Program-made: the position numbers and the translations under genes | Assembly: GCF_000003815.2 (NCBI RefSeq) | Contig: NC_049979.1 | Coordinates: 12,674,882-12,738,881 of the forward strand | Length of the DNA stretch: 64,000 nt | From: Branchiostoma floridae | Taxonomy: Eukaryota > Chordata > Leptocardii > Amphioxiformes > Branchiostomatidae | Direction of reading: 5' to 3' | Notes under the pieces: model-generated | Databases searched by the model: none | Told to the model about the DNA's origin: nothing | What the model saw: only the letters and a program-made list of their open reading frames with translations | Shown: piece by piece, positions 22,543 to 39,175 of the stretch | Position numbering within the stretch: position 1 is the first letter of the stretch | Layout of the letters: every line of letters begins with the position of its first letter

Positions 22543-25500
22543 GAAAACCCCTCCATCTTAAATTGCAGTACATGTATATCCCCTGGCATGTAGTCACAAT
22601 GGGGTAGGATGATTTTGTACAGAGCTTAGCAAGAACATTCCTAATGAATATTTTATAATTGAGCTATTGTGAGATGAGATGCTTAACAGACACATGGGAA
22701 TGTGTCACAGTTGTGTAACATCCTATCAGTTTGATCTTTCTAAAGATAGATAAGTGGAATTTTTGGTAGTTTGATTTCTTTAAGGTCTAGTAGTAACGAT
22801 GATTCAAATGTAATAATCGACTTTGAAGTTAACTATGATTGATTGAAGAGTTGACTTCTTGACTGAAACTATGATTTTGTGTCTAGAAATGTATCATTCC
22901 TTCAGCAAGAGACATTCTACTGCCCAGTTCTAGGTGTGTACTGTGTGACAGTGTGGTGCACAGATTTCTCACTCAGTCACCACAGGAGAGCTTTCCAAGG
23001 TGGTGAAGGGAACTTTTTGTATGGGGTTGGGTGATTGACAAGCATAATGCACAGGCACATGCATGTTACTTCCCCCTAAGGTGGCAACAGGAGCATCCCT
23101 GAATGTATTAAAACACTATTGTGCATATTGCAGTTGTCTCCACATACCAGTTTGCCATTGCTTTCAGAATAAATCTATAGACTTTTGCATTTAACTGCAA
23201 GGATTTCAGTTTCACTGAGAAGACCTCACCACTTAGTAGGACAAGGGATATCTCTGGTATTTTGCAGCAATCACATTGCTGAACATTTTTCAATGCCTGA
23301 GCAGGGCTGTATGTAGTGTCTGCTGGTATATACATTGTACATGTATGAACTTTACACTTAACTTGATTCAGCAAAGAATGTGAAGAGAATACATGGAAAT
23401 AGTCCCATGTCTATGGTCAAGTTAATTTGCCGTGATATCCTTACACCTGTCACAATTTATCATAGTTGCTGGCTTTTTTTATCATGTGTACTTCATAGCT
23501 ACACTACATGGGAAAGACTTGCATCATCATTAAAAAAGCCAACAAAAACAGAAAAAAAACATTATCTTTGTTTTCTTGTCTCATTCTCTGTTTCATCAGT
23601 TAAGTCACAAACCTGATGGTAGTGGAAGACACGGGTCATGACTTGTGTGGAGAATCCTGGAGGATGGTGTTAGCAGTGGAAAACACATTAAAAGTTGTTT
23701 GTTAATCCTCCTCGATAATTACAACCAAACATCAGAATGGTCATATAAAAAATATATTTGGAGACAAGGACCAGTAGTAGCAGTCTGTATTATTTTCTAT
23801 AAATTGAAATCAACAGTTATGTGAAAAAAATGTGACTTTTGAGGGCTGTATAGATTTCTGCATTGAGTATACTAAAACTACTTATTTGGCCTTGAATTAC
23901 TTGTAACTGTTGCCTATCATGGTCAAGACTGACAGCCTTTCAATAATGAAGTCAATAATTCAGCATGTGACAAGCAGAAGAAAACATGGAAGCTCAACGA
24001 CAAGATTTACCACAGGCAAGCATAATTACATACATATCAAGACATTAGTACATTGAGATAAGATTAACCTTTCAGATACCACTGCACAAATTTCTCATAA
24101 TCATATGATTGAATATTAACTAAAGTTTGGTTTCAGTGGTCGTAACTTTGCTTTAACAAAGATGAATAACCATTTGATATTCTACCATTGTATCTTCTGT
24201 GTTACAAAGTATACAACAATTTTCATTCACACATATTACATTGTGCATGTAGTTACAATTTAGTTCACACAATTTCCCTTCCAACATGAACAAATTATAC
24301 CATAATTCCATAATCTTAATAGATTGAGTTCAATGGTTGCTCATCATTAATCATGAGGAAAAGGTGTAACACACTTCTACATAAGTATTATAACTCCATC
24401 ATACTAACACAGAGAAGCAATCATAGGAGTCATGAAACAAAACATCTACTGCAATATTTAAAGTAAATAACATCAGTTCACTAGCTGTAGGATCTTTCAG
24501 TGCAATAAAGAGACACTACAAAACTAACACTTCTTAGCATTTATACATCTTTTGTTAACTCCATCATGCTATTTTTCATCAGGCAATCATGGGAGCCACA
24601 TTCATCATTAAAAACTTTCTGTCATAAGATTTAATTACCTTTTTTTTCATATTCTGTAAAAAAATCTGTTATGAGGCAAAGCAGTACATGGTAAACCCTG
24701 ACAGGAATTCTCAGTACAAAATGGGTGGCATTACTTTACAAACTGACTGATGGCTAACGCGGCTGTTTTGATAGAAATATTCTCATGTCAAAGGACCACT
24801 GATTTTCACATCTGCCATCCTGCTGTCATATGGAAAAGTTGGCACTAAAGGAGAGGATCAGGATGGATGATGGGGAGTGAAATAAGGGGAGAAATTGCAC
24901 CAAGGCAAACTTAATGTTATCTAGTTCCAAAGTCTGTTACATTATCACAATAGCTAAAATAACTTCAGTACACATCAGCCTCTTTTCTGGTTCTCCCTAT
25001 TTCATCATTTTGTTCTGAGGTCAGTGATCACATATTTGCCACTTGATTTCCTGTAACAAAAATGGCTGCCATCTTAGGTTGGAGCACCTACTCATGATTT
25101 CAAACATCATTTGGACATTTCTAGTCTGTTATCTGAAGTCAAAGGTCTACTACGATATAATATTCAGCCCAAAGGCAAAAGTCTATGTTAAAACTGGGAA
25201 AGTGATTCTATTTCCCATAGATTTAAAATTTCAAAATTAATTGGGGAATCATTTTTCAGATTCAGCATTGTCTGCAAAAGGCACAAAGACTGCAAACAGA
25301 GTGACAAACTGATTAGCTGGATGGTATGGTCTCCGCCTTACCCAGAATTGTACTGTTGCATATTAGTAACTAGACAGCTCTCGGCAAGTAACATGTTGTT
25401 TGCAAAAATTGCCTACAATGCTCAGGTGCTTCATGCTAAATGAAACTCTTACAACATTGAATTAACAGAAATATGTGGCTTTGAATGCATGTTTCAACCA

Positions 25501-25593
25501 TCTCAATACAGTTTGGGCCTTTAGGTGCAATCATGCCCATTACAGGCACTAACATGACCCACCGTGATTTCACTACTTAAGTCATCTTCCCAA
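22543..25593. other. Convergent 3' UTRs of SNX5/6 (+) and LPGAT1 (-)
   Basis: No coding exons are seen. Plus-strand AATAAA at 23168-23173 and again at 24504-24509 are candidate SNX5/6 poly(A) signals. A minus-strand ATTAAA variant (TTTAAT at 24630-24635) is a weak candidate for LPGAT1. The sequence is AT-rich without obvious repeats. Confidence 0.5.
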
Positions 25594-28541
25594 TTACGAG
25601 ATCCACTGTAACACTGTACTGACAGTGTACCACTGCAGAGCAGAGGAGCATAAGTAGAAGAGATGGATAGACAACATCCACCATGGGCTAAATTTGATCT
25701 CCACGGCTTCGTCTGTAGTTTTTGTCCCTGGTCGTGTCGTACCAGGGGGAAACTTCCCCGTGGAGTAGAAGTTGGACAGAAGCTCCTCCTTCTCTTCAAA
25801 CCGCTTGTACAGCCATTTTGTCAGCCCTTCCTCATCCCGCGGAACCTCAGAAATGGGGAAATATCTGAAAGAGCCAGGTAGATAATGCACTGATTTCGTG
25901 TACTATGAAAACTTTACAAATTCCATAAATTTACATTATCTTTCACTGTCTACCTTACTCACATTGGTCACTTGCACCAGAAAGGCTATATAGAACCCCC
26001 TTGCATAGAGCATTGCCTTTAACAATGCACTGAAACTAAAAATACCTATCTTTCAATCTGATACAAAATTATATCTTTTCTTAAGTTACGATGAAATTCA
26101 AGTGAAGGAATTGCATTGACGATTTTTCCAGCAAATGAATGGAAAATTAGCTGACAAACCAATTTGTCCTCTTTATCTCCCACTGAGAAAACATCATATG
26201 CATGTCATCTTTCACCTTCACCTATGTACACCTATTTCTTATCTACAGTGGCCACAATATGTCACACCCTTCAAATGTTGAAGGTAGCACAACACTGCAT
26301 GTTTTCATGCACATGGGAGACAAGCAATCCTCACACATGGCATTGAAGGCTAATGCACAGTACATGAACAGATTTTGTGCATTGAGTGTTCTGTACCTGT
26401 AGTGCAGTGTGGTGGGATATGGTGGTCTCCATGTTGATACAAGGGTCTGTATGTCCAGCGGTCTGCCATCCTGATATGCAATGGTGATGTCAACAATCCA
26501 CTTAATGTGCTGACCTTTAATGGCAGAAGACATTGAAAAGATTGTTAAAAGCTGGCAGATAGTAAGTACCACATATATTAGAAAAAACAGCAACCTGGCA
26601 GAAAATATTTGCACCATTTGCACTAACTGCTAAAAAGAATTGATGCGAGCAAGAGTATTTGTATGGGAACACTCTTTGTAATATTCTGCTGTTAAAAATA
26701 CATGAATCACAAAGTCCATAGTCTGTAAACAGTAACTTGCCTTCTGAGTGCACTGCACCATTTTCCTGTAGTGGCCCATTTCTATGGGTCACTGGTGGGC
26801 CAACACTGTCCAGGATGGTTTTCAGGGCTCCGATTCGAGGAAGCACCACATGCTGTAGGACAGGCAGGTTGTGCTTTCTTGCATACCTGAAATACGAGGA
26901 ATAGGGAGTGACGTTTCATGGGGGTTTTGAGGAGGGAAGTAGGGCCTATGGCTGTCCCTTCCATTTTCCTGTAGCTACCTCATAACATTTACTGTTTCCT
27001 TTTGCTTTGTTAGCTTTGTTCAAACTGTTACTCCAGGAGAGATAGCATCATAGCAACCACTACAAAGCAGTCCAGATAGAGCTGGGCAAGGCTAGGTATT
27101 AGGTAATCAGATGACATGGCTTCCATTGATTTCTTTTCTTCCATTTCAAATCAATTCTGCAAATAGCATACATAGATTTTCTTGATAAAACTTCCCTGGG
27201 AATAATCTACCTGTTTTGTTTTGGTTTACATATAAGCTTTACTCACTTCTGACTCCGTTCTCGTCTCTTCCTGAGAAATCCTCCCTCTGGGAACAGAATG
27301 ATCCACTGGTGATTCCTGTTCAGATACCTGGTCTTTAGGTGATCCTTCAGTAGCTTCAGCATGACCTCACGGTACTGCTGTCCCTGGATCAGGTTACAAT
27401 ATGGTGTATTAGCATGGGAAAATCCCTATTGTCAAAAAACATGCAATATACCTACTGCTCTTTAACAGAGTACATGTTATGGTAGCTTGATATAACTTGA
27501 TAAGGGGGACAAAAATCACACATAATATCTGGAGTCACTGCAAGCCTTACACAGTTAGTAAGGGTACATTGTCTGACTTTCAGGATTCAGCAAATAACAT
27601 TTTATATTTTGGCATATTTTAGGCATTTTGAGCCTCTGGACTGGACCAACTGAAAATTTACAATAATTACTAAGACTGTATTGGAACTTTTGTACACAAC
27701 CTGCTGCAGAAAGAAGTCGCCATGAGTCCAGGCACACCAGCCAAAGTTGGAGTACAGGAAGATGTAGTCCATGATCCACATCATGCGCCTCACCACTGGG
27801 CCCTTGTGCTGAAGGGCGGCCATAAGGGTGGCCACGTCAGCTGTGGACTGGTGGTTCACTATAACTATTGCCTCATCACTGTAGGTGTGAGAGATGTCCT
27901 CACCACACTCGTATACTGAGAAGGAAACACAAAAATGAGACATGAAAATATAGATCTTGCATTATTCTATAGACCTGTGACACTGCCAATACGTATGCCA
28001 CTGGTAGCAAAAGTATTGAGCCAGCAGTCACTACTGAGGAAGGTACTCAGGCTAGCTATATTTTTAATAGAGATATTGCCAGCATGCAATTCAGCTTTTA
28101 ACTGTGATGTGTTATCGATTGACTGAAAACAAAATTCATAAAAAGTATCTGAATATTAAAGGTACATTCTTTCCTCTCAAATAATAGTTCAATACTCAGT
28201 AAAACACTTTTGAGGTTCACCAAGTAACAGGTATAACCATTGTAAGATAGCTCAATTATGAAATTACTACCCCCGGTACACTTACTCTTGTATCCAGCAC
28301 TGTAACCCCACCAGCCAACCTGGGCCAAAAGCCACTTGAACATGATGCCCTCCAGTCTCCAGAATAGTTCAGGTCTGAGTATGCGCACAGGCTGCAGACA
28401 CAGCAACCACAGGAAATGGGCAGGGATCACGTACAAGTTGTTGACCGTGATAAACACTAATCGCAGAGCAATCCTCAGCAGGTACCAGGTCCATGGCAGA
28501 AGCCACAACTGCAGTTGAGTCACGCGATCAACAAGTGCCAT
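25594..28541 (-). CDS. LPGAT1: Acyl-CoA:lysophosphatidylglycerol acyltransferase 1
   Basis: ER membrane acyltransferase of the PlsC/AGPAT family that reacylates lysophospholipids. Exons in transcript order: 28541-28286, 27915-27701, 27383-27247, 26886-26741, 26514-26397, 25864-25594, giving 380 codons plus stop (human about 370). Catalytic HX4D is NHQSTAD (H107 to D112). The motif III block ILFPEGGFLRKRR (E190) is intact. The N-terminus has hydrophobic segments (about residues 12-60), and a C-terminal hydrophobic segment follows EIKFSPWWML. The intron after 26741 has a GC donor (GAAG|GCAAGT); no GT alternative keeps the frame. An acceptor (CTCTACAG) lies one base before the ATG, so a 5' UTR exon should lie upstream towards the FH promoter. 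Family assignment rests on MWIMDYIF, THGDFF and FPEGGFLRKRRE. Confidence 0.95.
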
Positions 28542-28551
28542 TCTGTAGAGT

Positions 28552-29899
28552 ACATGAACACATGTATTATTTTCAATGATACATTCAACACATTTGGGTA
28601 CATACAGTTCGCATCACTGTGTCAGCAAGGGCCTGTGCAACTTCAATTACATGTATGTCTTAGGTTTATTATTCCACAATCATGGTCAAAACAATTGTCT
28701 TTCCATTGTACATCTAAACTATACTTCAATGTTGTTTTAAGAACAGATGCATTAAAAGGAAATTTCAGACAATGTGCTTTTTATCTGCCATCAGTATCCA
28801 TTTACCATCACTCAGTACCCTCTGATAGCAAAAATTGTGTTGTAATTTGCAGGCAACATTATCCTTAGTTGATAAACCAATATTGTTTGATTTATGTGTT
28901 GACAGTGCCATGTTTCTTGTATGCTTTTCACACATGACCAAGCAATAACTGTGAATTAGTAGTATTTATCCATGACTAGCATTGGCCATGGTCACGTTAT
29001 TAGAAATCACTGAACAATTTGTGCAATGAATTATAATCTTTCAGCTCAATAATTACTGCTGACTGTTATGCCAAGTTATAGCTTATTTTGGTCAGTGAGT
29101 GACTTCCAGCTGTGTGTTATTGCCACAACATTGTCACCAGCCATGGTTGTGCTGACCCTATGTCACCAATATAGCCAATCCAAATATTGTTTGTTGTTTT
29201 CATCAAGGACTTCTACTATACTGAGAGTGAAAAGAACCCCATGGTTTCATGCACAGCTTCCTTAAGAAAACATTATTTACTCAGTCGTTTGTCGGCGCTT
29301 GAACCCCACTGTACGATGTTGTAACGATGTCCCTCGACAAGTCCTTCAAGATAACACGTACCTACCTGTCTGTGTGCACAGATCTTCTGTAGTCGGACAC
29401 TATCAGTTATGTCAACCAAACATTGTCGAGTCTAAATGTTCCCATCTTGGTTTGTTCCCGCTCATGACAGGATGACCCGCCCACATACCGACACCCACAC
29501 GGCACCTTCCTCGCTAAAACCCCGTCCAAACACTTCGTCGATGCAGAAAAACCCTGGCGTGAACCGAATCACAATCTGGTGCAGATTAATGGCCGTTTGA
29601 GAAAAATGGATAACGTTACATCTGATCTGTTTCCTGCGTGCTACCCAGGCCACTTTCACCTGGAAACCTCGGGTAACACTACACCGCGACAACACGTATT
29701 AACGCAAAACTAGTCATTGCAACAATTAAACGACACTATATACCAGCAATATAGCATATAAAAATACTAAATACATATTTTAACTGAACAGGGGACGAAT
29801 TACGGTAGTTATGGCAGCAAAGTCCTCCAGAGATGATTAGCGGTGCGTTTGGATGCAGTAAACCACCTGCCTGAGGAAGGTGAAAGGTGAAAGGTCAAC
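28552..29899. promoter_or_regulatory. Head-to-head interval between LPGAT1 (-) and FH (+)
   Basis: The LPGAT1 start codon at 28541 and the FH start at 29900 face away from each other. The LPGAT1 acceptor next to its ATG implies a non-coding first exon within this interval, most likely in the more GC-rich stretch 29280-29700. No definite core promoter motif was recognised. Open frames here look incidental. Confidence 0.45.
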
Positions 29900-34068
<4,169 letters not shown>

Positions 34069-35046
34069 TGTTACAGGTCCTGAACTCACCTCTACAAAGT
34101 ATCCAACAGTTTGAATGGCTCTGTATTCTGCCCTTTTAAGTGCCATGGATGTTGGGTCAGACTGGCTACAATACAATTCATCACACTTGAAGTGATATCT
34201 TCGTCAAAAAGTGTCTGCTGTTTATTAAAAAAAACGCATTTACTGTCAATGCCGCTTATGCTGTACACTGTTTGTATCAATAGAATAGCATGACATAATC
34301 ACCAACAATGCCTTGTTGCATTTGTATAAATATGTAGTGAAATATCTGCTTAACTATTTTGAAATAACGTACATCGATGGACTAAAGATTTTTGGTATCT
34401 TCATGAAATAAGGGTTGGTTTGATATGTAGGAGATATTGAGCTTCACATGTTTCAATACTCTTACAAGATATTTTTTCTCTATTACATGAGATGATTTTT
34501 TTCCACACAATAACAAATGCTACATAAATGAAGGGTACTGTACAACATGTTTATCAGTTGTGATTTACTATGGTCTTACATGTCTTGTAAAGCATATTCT
34601 AACTTTTCCCCAATCCCACTGCATTTTGGACATGTGGTGACCCTTGCACTTCGGCACTGCCCAGAATGCAACAAGACTTGTGGAAATGTCTATGTATGTT
34701 CCTCGGACCCAGTGTGCAGGTGTAACATAGCTTCACAGAACCAGACACATAGGTTCTCTTGACCATGACAGATAATCAACCTCTTTGAGCCATCTTAACC
34801 TGGCATCTGTACTCATTGTGTAATACAAACATTATATTGAACAAAAAACTATAATGGCCAATTGCCTGAATTATTTGATGTAATAGTGTAACTAAACGCA
34901 TTCAAAGCCATATTCTAAATCAACCAAAACTAACTACTTCAAGACTAGCGGCCATAAAAAATTAGATAATCTTTGTAAGTGACAACTCATCAGTCGTGTA
35001 CTGCTGAAATAGCAGCAATCTGCTGAACATAATATGAAAAAACACT
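34069..35046. other. Convergent 3' UTRs of FH (+) and DNAAF10 (-)
   Basis: TTTATTAAA at 34221-34229 provides ATTAAA on the plus strand (FH) and AATAAA on the minus strand (34221-34226, DNAAF10), so the two transcripts may end at or across the same spot. No coding sequence is seen. Confidence 0.5.
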
Positions 35047-38000
35047 TTACAGTCTGTTAAGTTTTGTGACAATGAGCACCCTCAGACACTGGTCAAATGC
35101 AGTGCACACACACAGACCAACTTTGTCTGGGCTCCAGTCAAACCCTGCTATTGGTTGTGTGGACAACGTGACATTTTGAAGAAGTGACACTGTCCCTGCC
35201 ACACCCATGTCCACGCCCTTGTCATCTGCCTTCACCCTCTTGTCTGGGTACGAACTGTTGGAAGCAAGAAGCTGTGTCAAAATTAATCTCACAAAGCTGA
35301 GAATTAGGGATGTACCGATACAGTACCGGTACAATCAATTAGGTACAGGTATCAAAATACCGGAACACTGGTGTACCGGTACTGGACCTGTATCTAATTA
35401 GTGCAAGCCAGGCAGGATAACAGGTCAGGGGATGGCCACTTTGACAGATAAAATTACTGTGAAATTACCACAGCAGTCTCTGAGCCCCAGTGAGGGAAAA
35501 ACAACAATTTTGTAAGGATCAAATTTTTGTTGCATCAAGTGTCTACCATAATAAACACGTTTTTATTGGTTCAAACATGCTTCTATCCTTTTAATACATT
35601 GTTTTGCCGTTATAACATATTATATTATAATATTATCATATAATATTCAATGCCATGCATTTAGGTCCGGACTCATTAGGTCCGGACCTGTACCTAAACC
35701 TCTGGATTCGAATCCGGACCTGTACCTTAACGTGGGTTTAGGTACGCATCCCTACTGAGAATACATACATGTTGAATCTGATCACATTTCTATCAGAGGT
35801 TACTTTTCATTGCCAGCTACTTCCCCTGGTATCAACACTAGCACTAGCAACTTGGACAGAATCATTTAACGTCTGATCATTCTTGCAATGTAAGCACTAC
35901 CAGTACTGCTTTTAGGATACAATGGTCAAACATACATTACAAATTACATTAGCTAAAAAAATGTTGATGGAAAATGAAACATACTACTGCCACAGGTTGA
36001 GAGTACCACTCCCTCCACAAGTCATGAACACATCTCTGTTCTGGGGAAGATGCCTGGCTAACCAGACAGTAGACTTGTGAGCCTGTTAAGTAGATAGTAT
36101 AATGATCATCAGTCAGTGAGATTTTCAGGGTTTCATATAAAACAATCATAGTCATGCTGGGAAAATAAAATACCCGCTGGATTTGAGGAGTATTTGAACA
36201 ATGTGCTGACTAATAATAATATTATGATATATGCACAAAGTTATTTTTCTGGTACCCACTTACATCAGCTATGATGAGTGAGCTCTCAGGGTGTTCTTCC
36301 CTGTGAGAGGCTTTACCCTGCACTGCATAGATGAAGGTGTATGCAAGGAGGTTAAAATCAAGTGTCTTCTATCTACATAAATCAAGTTCATTATACCTGT
36401 ACAATGTCTGGCATGAGTACTACATACATCATTCTTATCAAATGACAAACTACCTTTTCTGAGAGAGAGGCGAATCCTTTTGTTGGGTGCTGAGTACGCA
36501 TGTCAAATACATGGAATTTGGATTCCAAAGTGGTTGCCACCATCTTGTTCATGTCGATGTCCTTCCTGTCAAACTCCACACTGCATACCTAAAATGCAAC
36601 AATGACAGATTTGTGTTTAAAAATGTGGTGTCATACAAATGACTATAGGTTTTGTTCATTTTTCAAGTGTGTACCTTAAAATCAACAATGACAGATCTCT
36701 GGAAGACTGTTTATGAAAATCAAATGCTACTGACACTTCATATCACATGTTGATTATATCAAGGTGATTTTAACCTCCTTGATTATATCAACCACAAAAT
36801 TGCAGTCACTGTTACACGAAACAGACTCATTTGTCTTCAGCCTTATGATTTCCATTAACTACCTTTCACCCAGAGCAACAAGCACAAAACTGACAGAGCT
36901 CTTTGCACTTATCTCTTACCCCATTCTTCACATTTGTCTCCCATCGTAAGGCCATGTTCCTTAGGTCAAACAGCTTGATGTCTCCATTGTCATAACCAGC
37001 ACAAACACATCTCTCTGTAGGGGAGTATGCATTCCCTAAAGAAAACAAAATGTTAAGTTAACTACTGTGGTTCAACTTTTAATACATGTTTTGCACTTGT
37101 ATTTGCACATTTGAATTACCATAGCATACACAAAAGGGCTATAATTATAAAGAAAAGGCCCACCAAAGGCTACAGTCCAACAGTCTCTTCTTGCCTCTGC
37201 CTCAGAGGGTTCCATTGTTGCCACAGGCAAATCCTTCTGTCGAGGGTCCCACACCTTCACACTCCCTGCAACAATAACAAAAAGTTTTAACTTTGATGTA
37301 AACTCACTTGCAGACAACTACAGTTACAAACACTCATGAGACATGAGATGCTAGATAAAACAGATATATGAATGTACCATCTCTGCTGCCAGTGACAAGC
37401 TCAGGGGCTCCCTCCCCAATCCCCAGGCCTCCAACTCCATCAATACAGTTGATGATCTCCTTGTGAGCTGGAGCATGGTATACTGGAGTGTCCACATTTT
37501 CCAAGTCCCTACAATAACAGATATGTGGTAGAATTTAGATACAGTATAAGATAATGTTTGATACAATTTCCCATCATTGAAATAACATTTGGAAAAAAAA
37601 ATGAGAAAAAGTTTAACTTACATTTTAAATATTTTTATATTCATAATCTATCACAGGCTTTACACAGTTGAAGGCACTGTAATCTATTCTCATCAGTCCT
37701 ATAAGTATGTTGAATAAATATCATAACTTACCAAATTGACAGTTTTCCATCAAAGTCTCCAGTTGCAAGGTTCCTTTGCTGAAGGCTTGCTGCCCCAAAG
37801 GTGCCACACTTAAAAGCTTTGGGTTTTTCACGCTAAAATGAGGGATATATATTGTATATTGATTTACATAGATACATAGATAACACACGGAAATGTATGA
37901 CAGCCATAAAAAAACATATGATGGAAAAGCACATTGCTCTAAATTATCTCTAATCTATGATTATCACCCAACACATTTCCATGGCAACCAACAAATTATC

Positions 38001-38254
38001 ATGAGATTTATCAGACGATTGTTACGGACCTTCCACATTTATCATCGCATTCAAGACAAGTGTACTGGCTGTCATACCTCTTTCAGCAGCTTGACTTCTC
38101 CTTTGGACACCTCATAGATCTGCAGGGCACCTGTCCCTCGGGCATGGTTACCCAGCACAACGAACTTAGCACTACAGGGGATCCACTTGCAGTCAAACAA
38201 CGTGTAGTTTAGAGACTTCTCCACATGCGCAATGATCTGGGGCTTATCCACCAT
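35047..38254 (-). CDS. DNAAF10: Dynein axonemal assembly factor 10 (WD-repeat protein WDR92/Monad)
   Basis: Seven-bladed WD40 propeller that works with the R2TP/prefoldin-like chaperones to preassemble axonemal dynein arms. Exons: 38254-38078, 37832-37732, 37508-37378, 37265-37164, 37035-36920, 36588-36454, 36082-35988, 35254-35047. The total is 1065 nt, 354 codons plus TAA (human about 357). Diagnostic strings are [83 protein letters not shown] and [20 protein letters not shown]. For the last exon the acceptor CTTCCAACAG (start 35254) was chosen because it alone keeps phase with the TGGCA|GTAGTA donor; the upstream acceptor at 35271 does not. A transposon sits 50 bases upstream of that acceptor. 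Confidence 0.95.
35297..35762. mobile_element. Complete hAT-type MITE with 8-bp target-site duplication
   Basis: A 450-base element (35305-35754) is bounded by direct repeats CTGAGAAT at 35297-35304 and 35755-35762. The ends are inverted: TAGGGATGTACC at the left and the reverse complement of TAGGGATGCGTACC at the right. An 8-bp duplication and a TAGGGATG terminus are hallmarks of hAT transposons. Inside are repeated GTACCGGTAC, GGTCCGGAC and CCGGACCTGTACCT units but no transposase frame, so it is non-autonomous. It lies in the last intron of DNAAF10. Confidence 0.9.
36264..36317 (-). other. Candidate 54-nt cassette exon in DNAAF10
   Basis: In the intron between exons ending 36454 and starting 36082, a minus-strand acceptor (ATGCAGTGCAG) and a GTAAGT donor bound 54 bases, phase 0 on both sides and stop-free. 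They encode [18 protein letters not shown]. Inclusion would insert 18 residues between SEK and AHKSTVW. No known isoform supports it. Confidence 0.35.
37975..37988. promoter_or_regulatory. X-box-like RFX site in DNAAF10 intron 1
   Basis: ATTTCCATGGCAAC matches 12 of 14 positions of the RFX X-box GTTGCCATGGCAAC, with a perfect right half-site. RFX/FOXJ1 control of dynein assembly factor genes is established in other animals; use of this site is inference. Confidence 0.4.
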
Positions 38255-38746
38255 GTTTAAGGGTTATGTGTACCTTACCCAAACTGATACCACATACGCT
38301 GTATCTGCAGGAAGGTCGAGGTTGACAAAGAATTTGGTGACAAGAACCTTCTAGTTCATGCGAACCGCCATTTGCAACTTGGGCGACTACATTTGCAGGT
38401 GATACAGATTAATCTATATCTTTATTTAGTAGTCCATAGCACTTCACAATACACAGATAAAGCATCAAATATTATATATGTCTACAGTTAAGTGATGTTT
38501 AGAGGAACTGTGGCACTAAACGTATTTTATCATAAAAAGAATTTTAAAGCCCCCCCCCCCCCAGATTCAAAGTGTATTGATCGCCGTGACGTCATCATTA
38601 ATGGTGGCCACAGATCGAGAAAGAAGCAAATCGCACAACCGATCGACGATTAGCTGTCCATTTACCGCTGCAGGTTCCTTCCAGTGACTTTATAGCTCTG
38701 TATATGAACCTAGACAGCCGATTGAACTCGATTCCATTCCACTGAA
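38255..38746. promoter_or_regulatory. Bidirectional promoter interval DNAAF10 (-) / TRAPPC2 (+)
   Basis: Only 492 bases separate the two start codons, which point away from each other. The interval contains a run of 13 C at 38550-38562 and a GC-richer stretch near 38570-38660. No TATA box was recognised. Confidence 0.6.
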
Positions 38747-39175
38747 ATGGCAGGAAATTACTATTTTGCCATAGTAGGGCACCACGACAACCCTATCTTC
38801 GAGATGGAGTACGCCCCTCCCAACAAACCAGCGGAGACCAAGAAGGACGACCACCGACACCTGAACCAGTTCATCGCCCATGCAGCGCTGGACCTGGTGG
38901 AGGAGCAGATGTGGATGACGAACAACATGTACCTGAAGACAGTGGACAGGTTTAACGAGTGGTTTGTGTCCGCCTTTGTGACGGCTGGCGGAATGCGCCT
39001 CATCATGCTGCACGACCAGAAAAATGAAGATGGCATTAAGAACTTCTTCCAGGATATGTACGAGACTTACGCCAAACACGCCATGAATCCATTCTACGAA
39101 CCAAATACGGTCATCAAGTCACAGGCGTTTGAAAGAAAGGCACAGTTCTACGGCAAAAAGTACTTGACCGGGTGA
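38747..39175 (+). CDS. TRAPPC2: TRAPP complex subunit 2 (sedlin), intronless
   Basis: Core subunit of the TRAPP tethering complexes acting in ER-to-Golgi traffic; a longin-fold protein. The single open frame of 142 codons has full length against the usual 140 and reads [50 protein letters not shown] and MNPFYEPNT. Asp49 corresponds to human Asp47, the site of a skeletal dysplasia mutation. No intron interrupts the coding sequence, unlike the human gene, suggesting intron loss or a retrocopy that kept or acquired a promoter. There is no poly(A) tract after the 3' end. AATAAA at 39678-39683 is about 500 bases past the stop. Confidence 0.96.
   Translation: MAGNYYFAIVGHHDNPIFEMEYAPPNKPAETKKDDHRHLNQFIAHAALDLVEEQMWMTNNMYLKTVDRFNEWFVSAFVTAGGMRLIMLHDQKNEDGIKNFFQDMYETYAKHAMNPFYEPNTVIKSQAFERKAQFYGKKYLTG

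Noticed and set aside
35255-35271. Upstream acceptor for the last DNAAF10 exon, adding LLASNSS
   Set aside because: It does not fit the phase of the preceding donor at 35988, and the family lacks the extra residues.
38690-39079. Antisense frames over TRAPPC2
   Set aside because: Shadow frames of the sedlin coding sequence.
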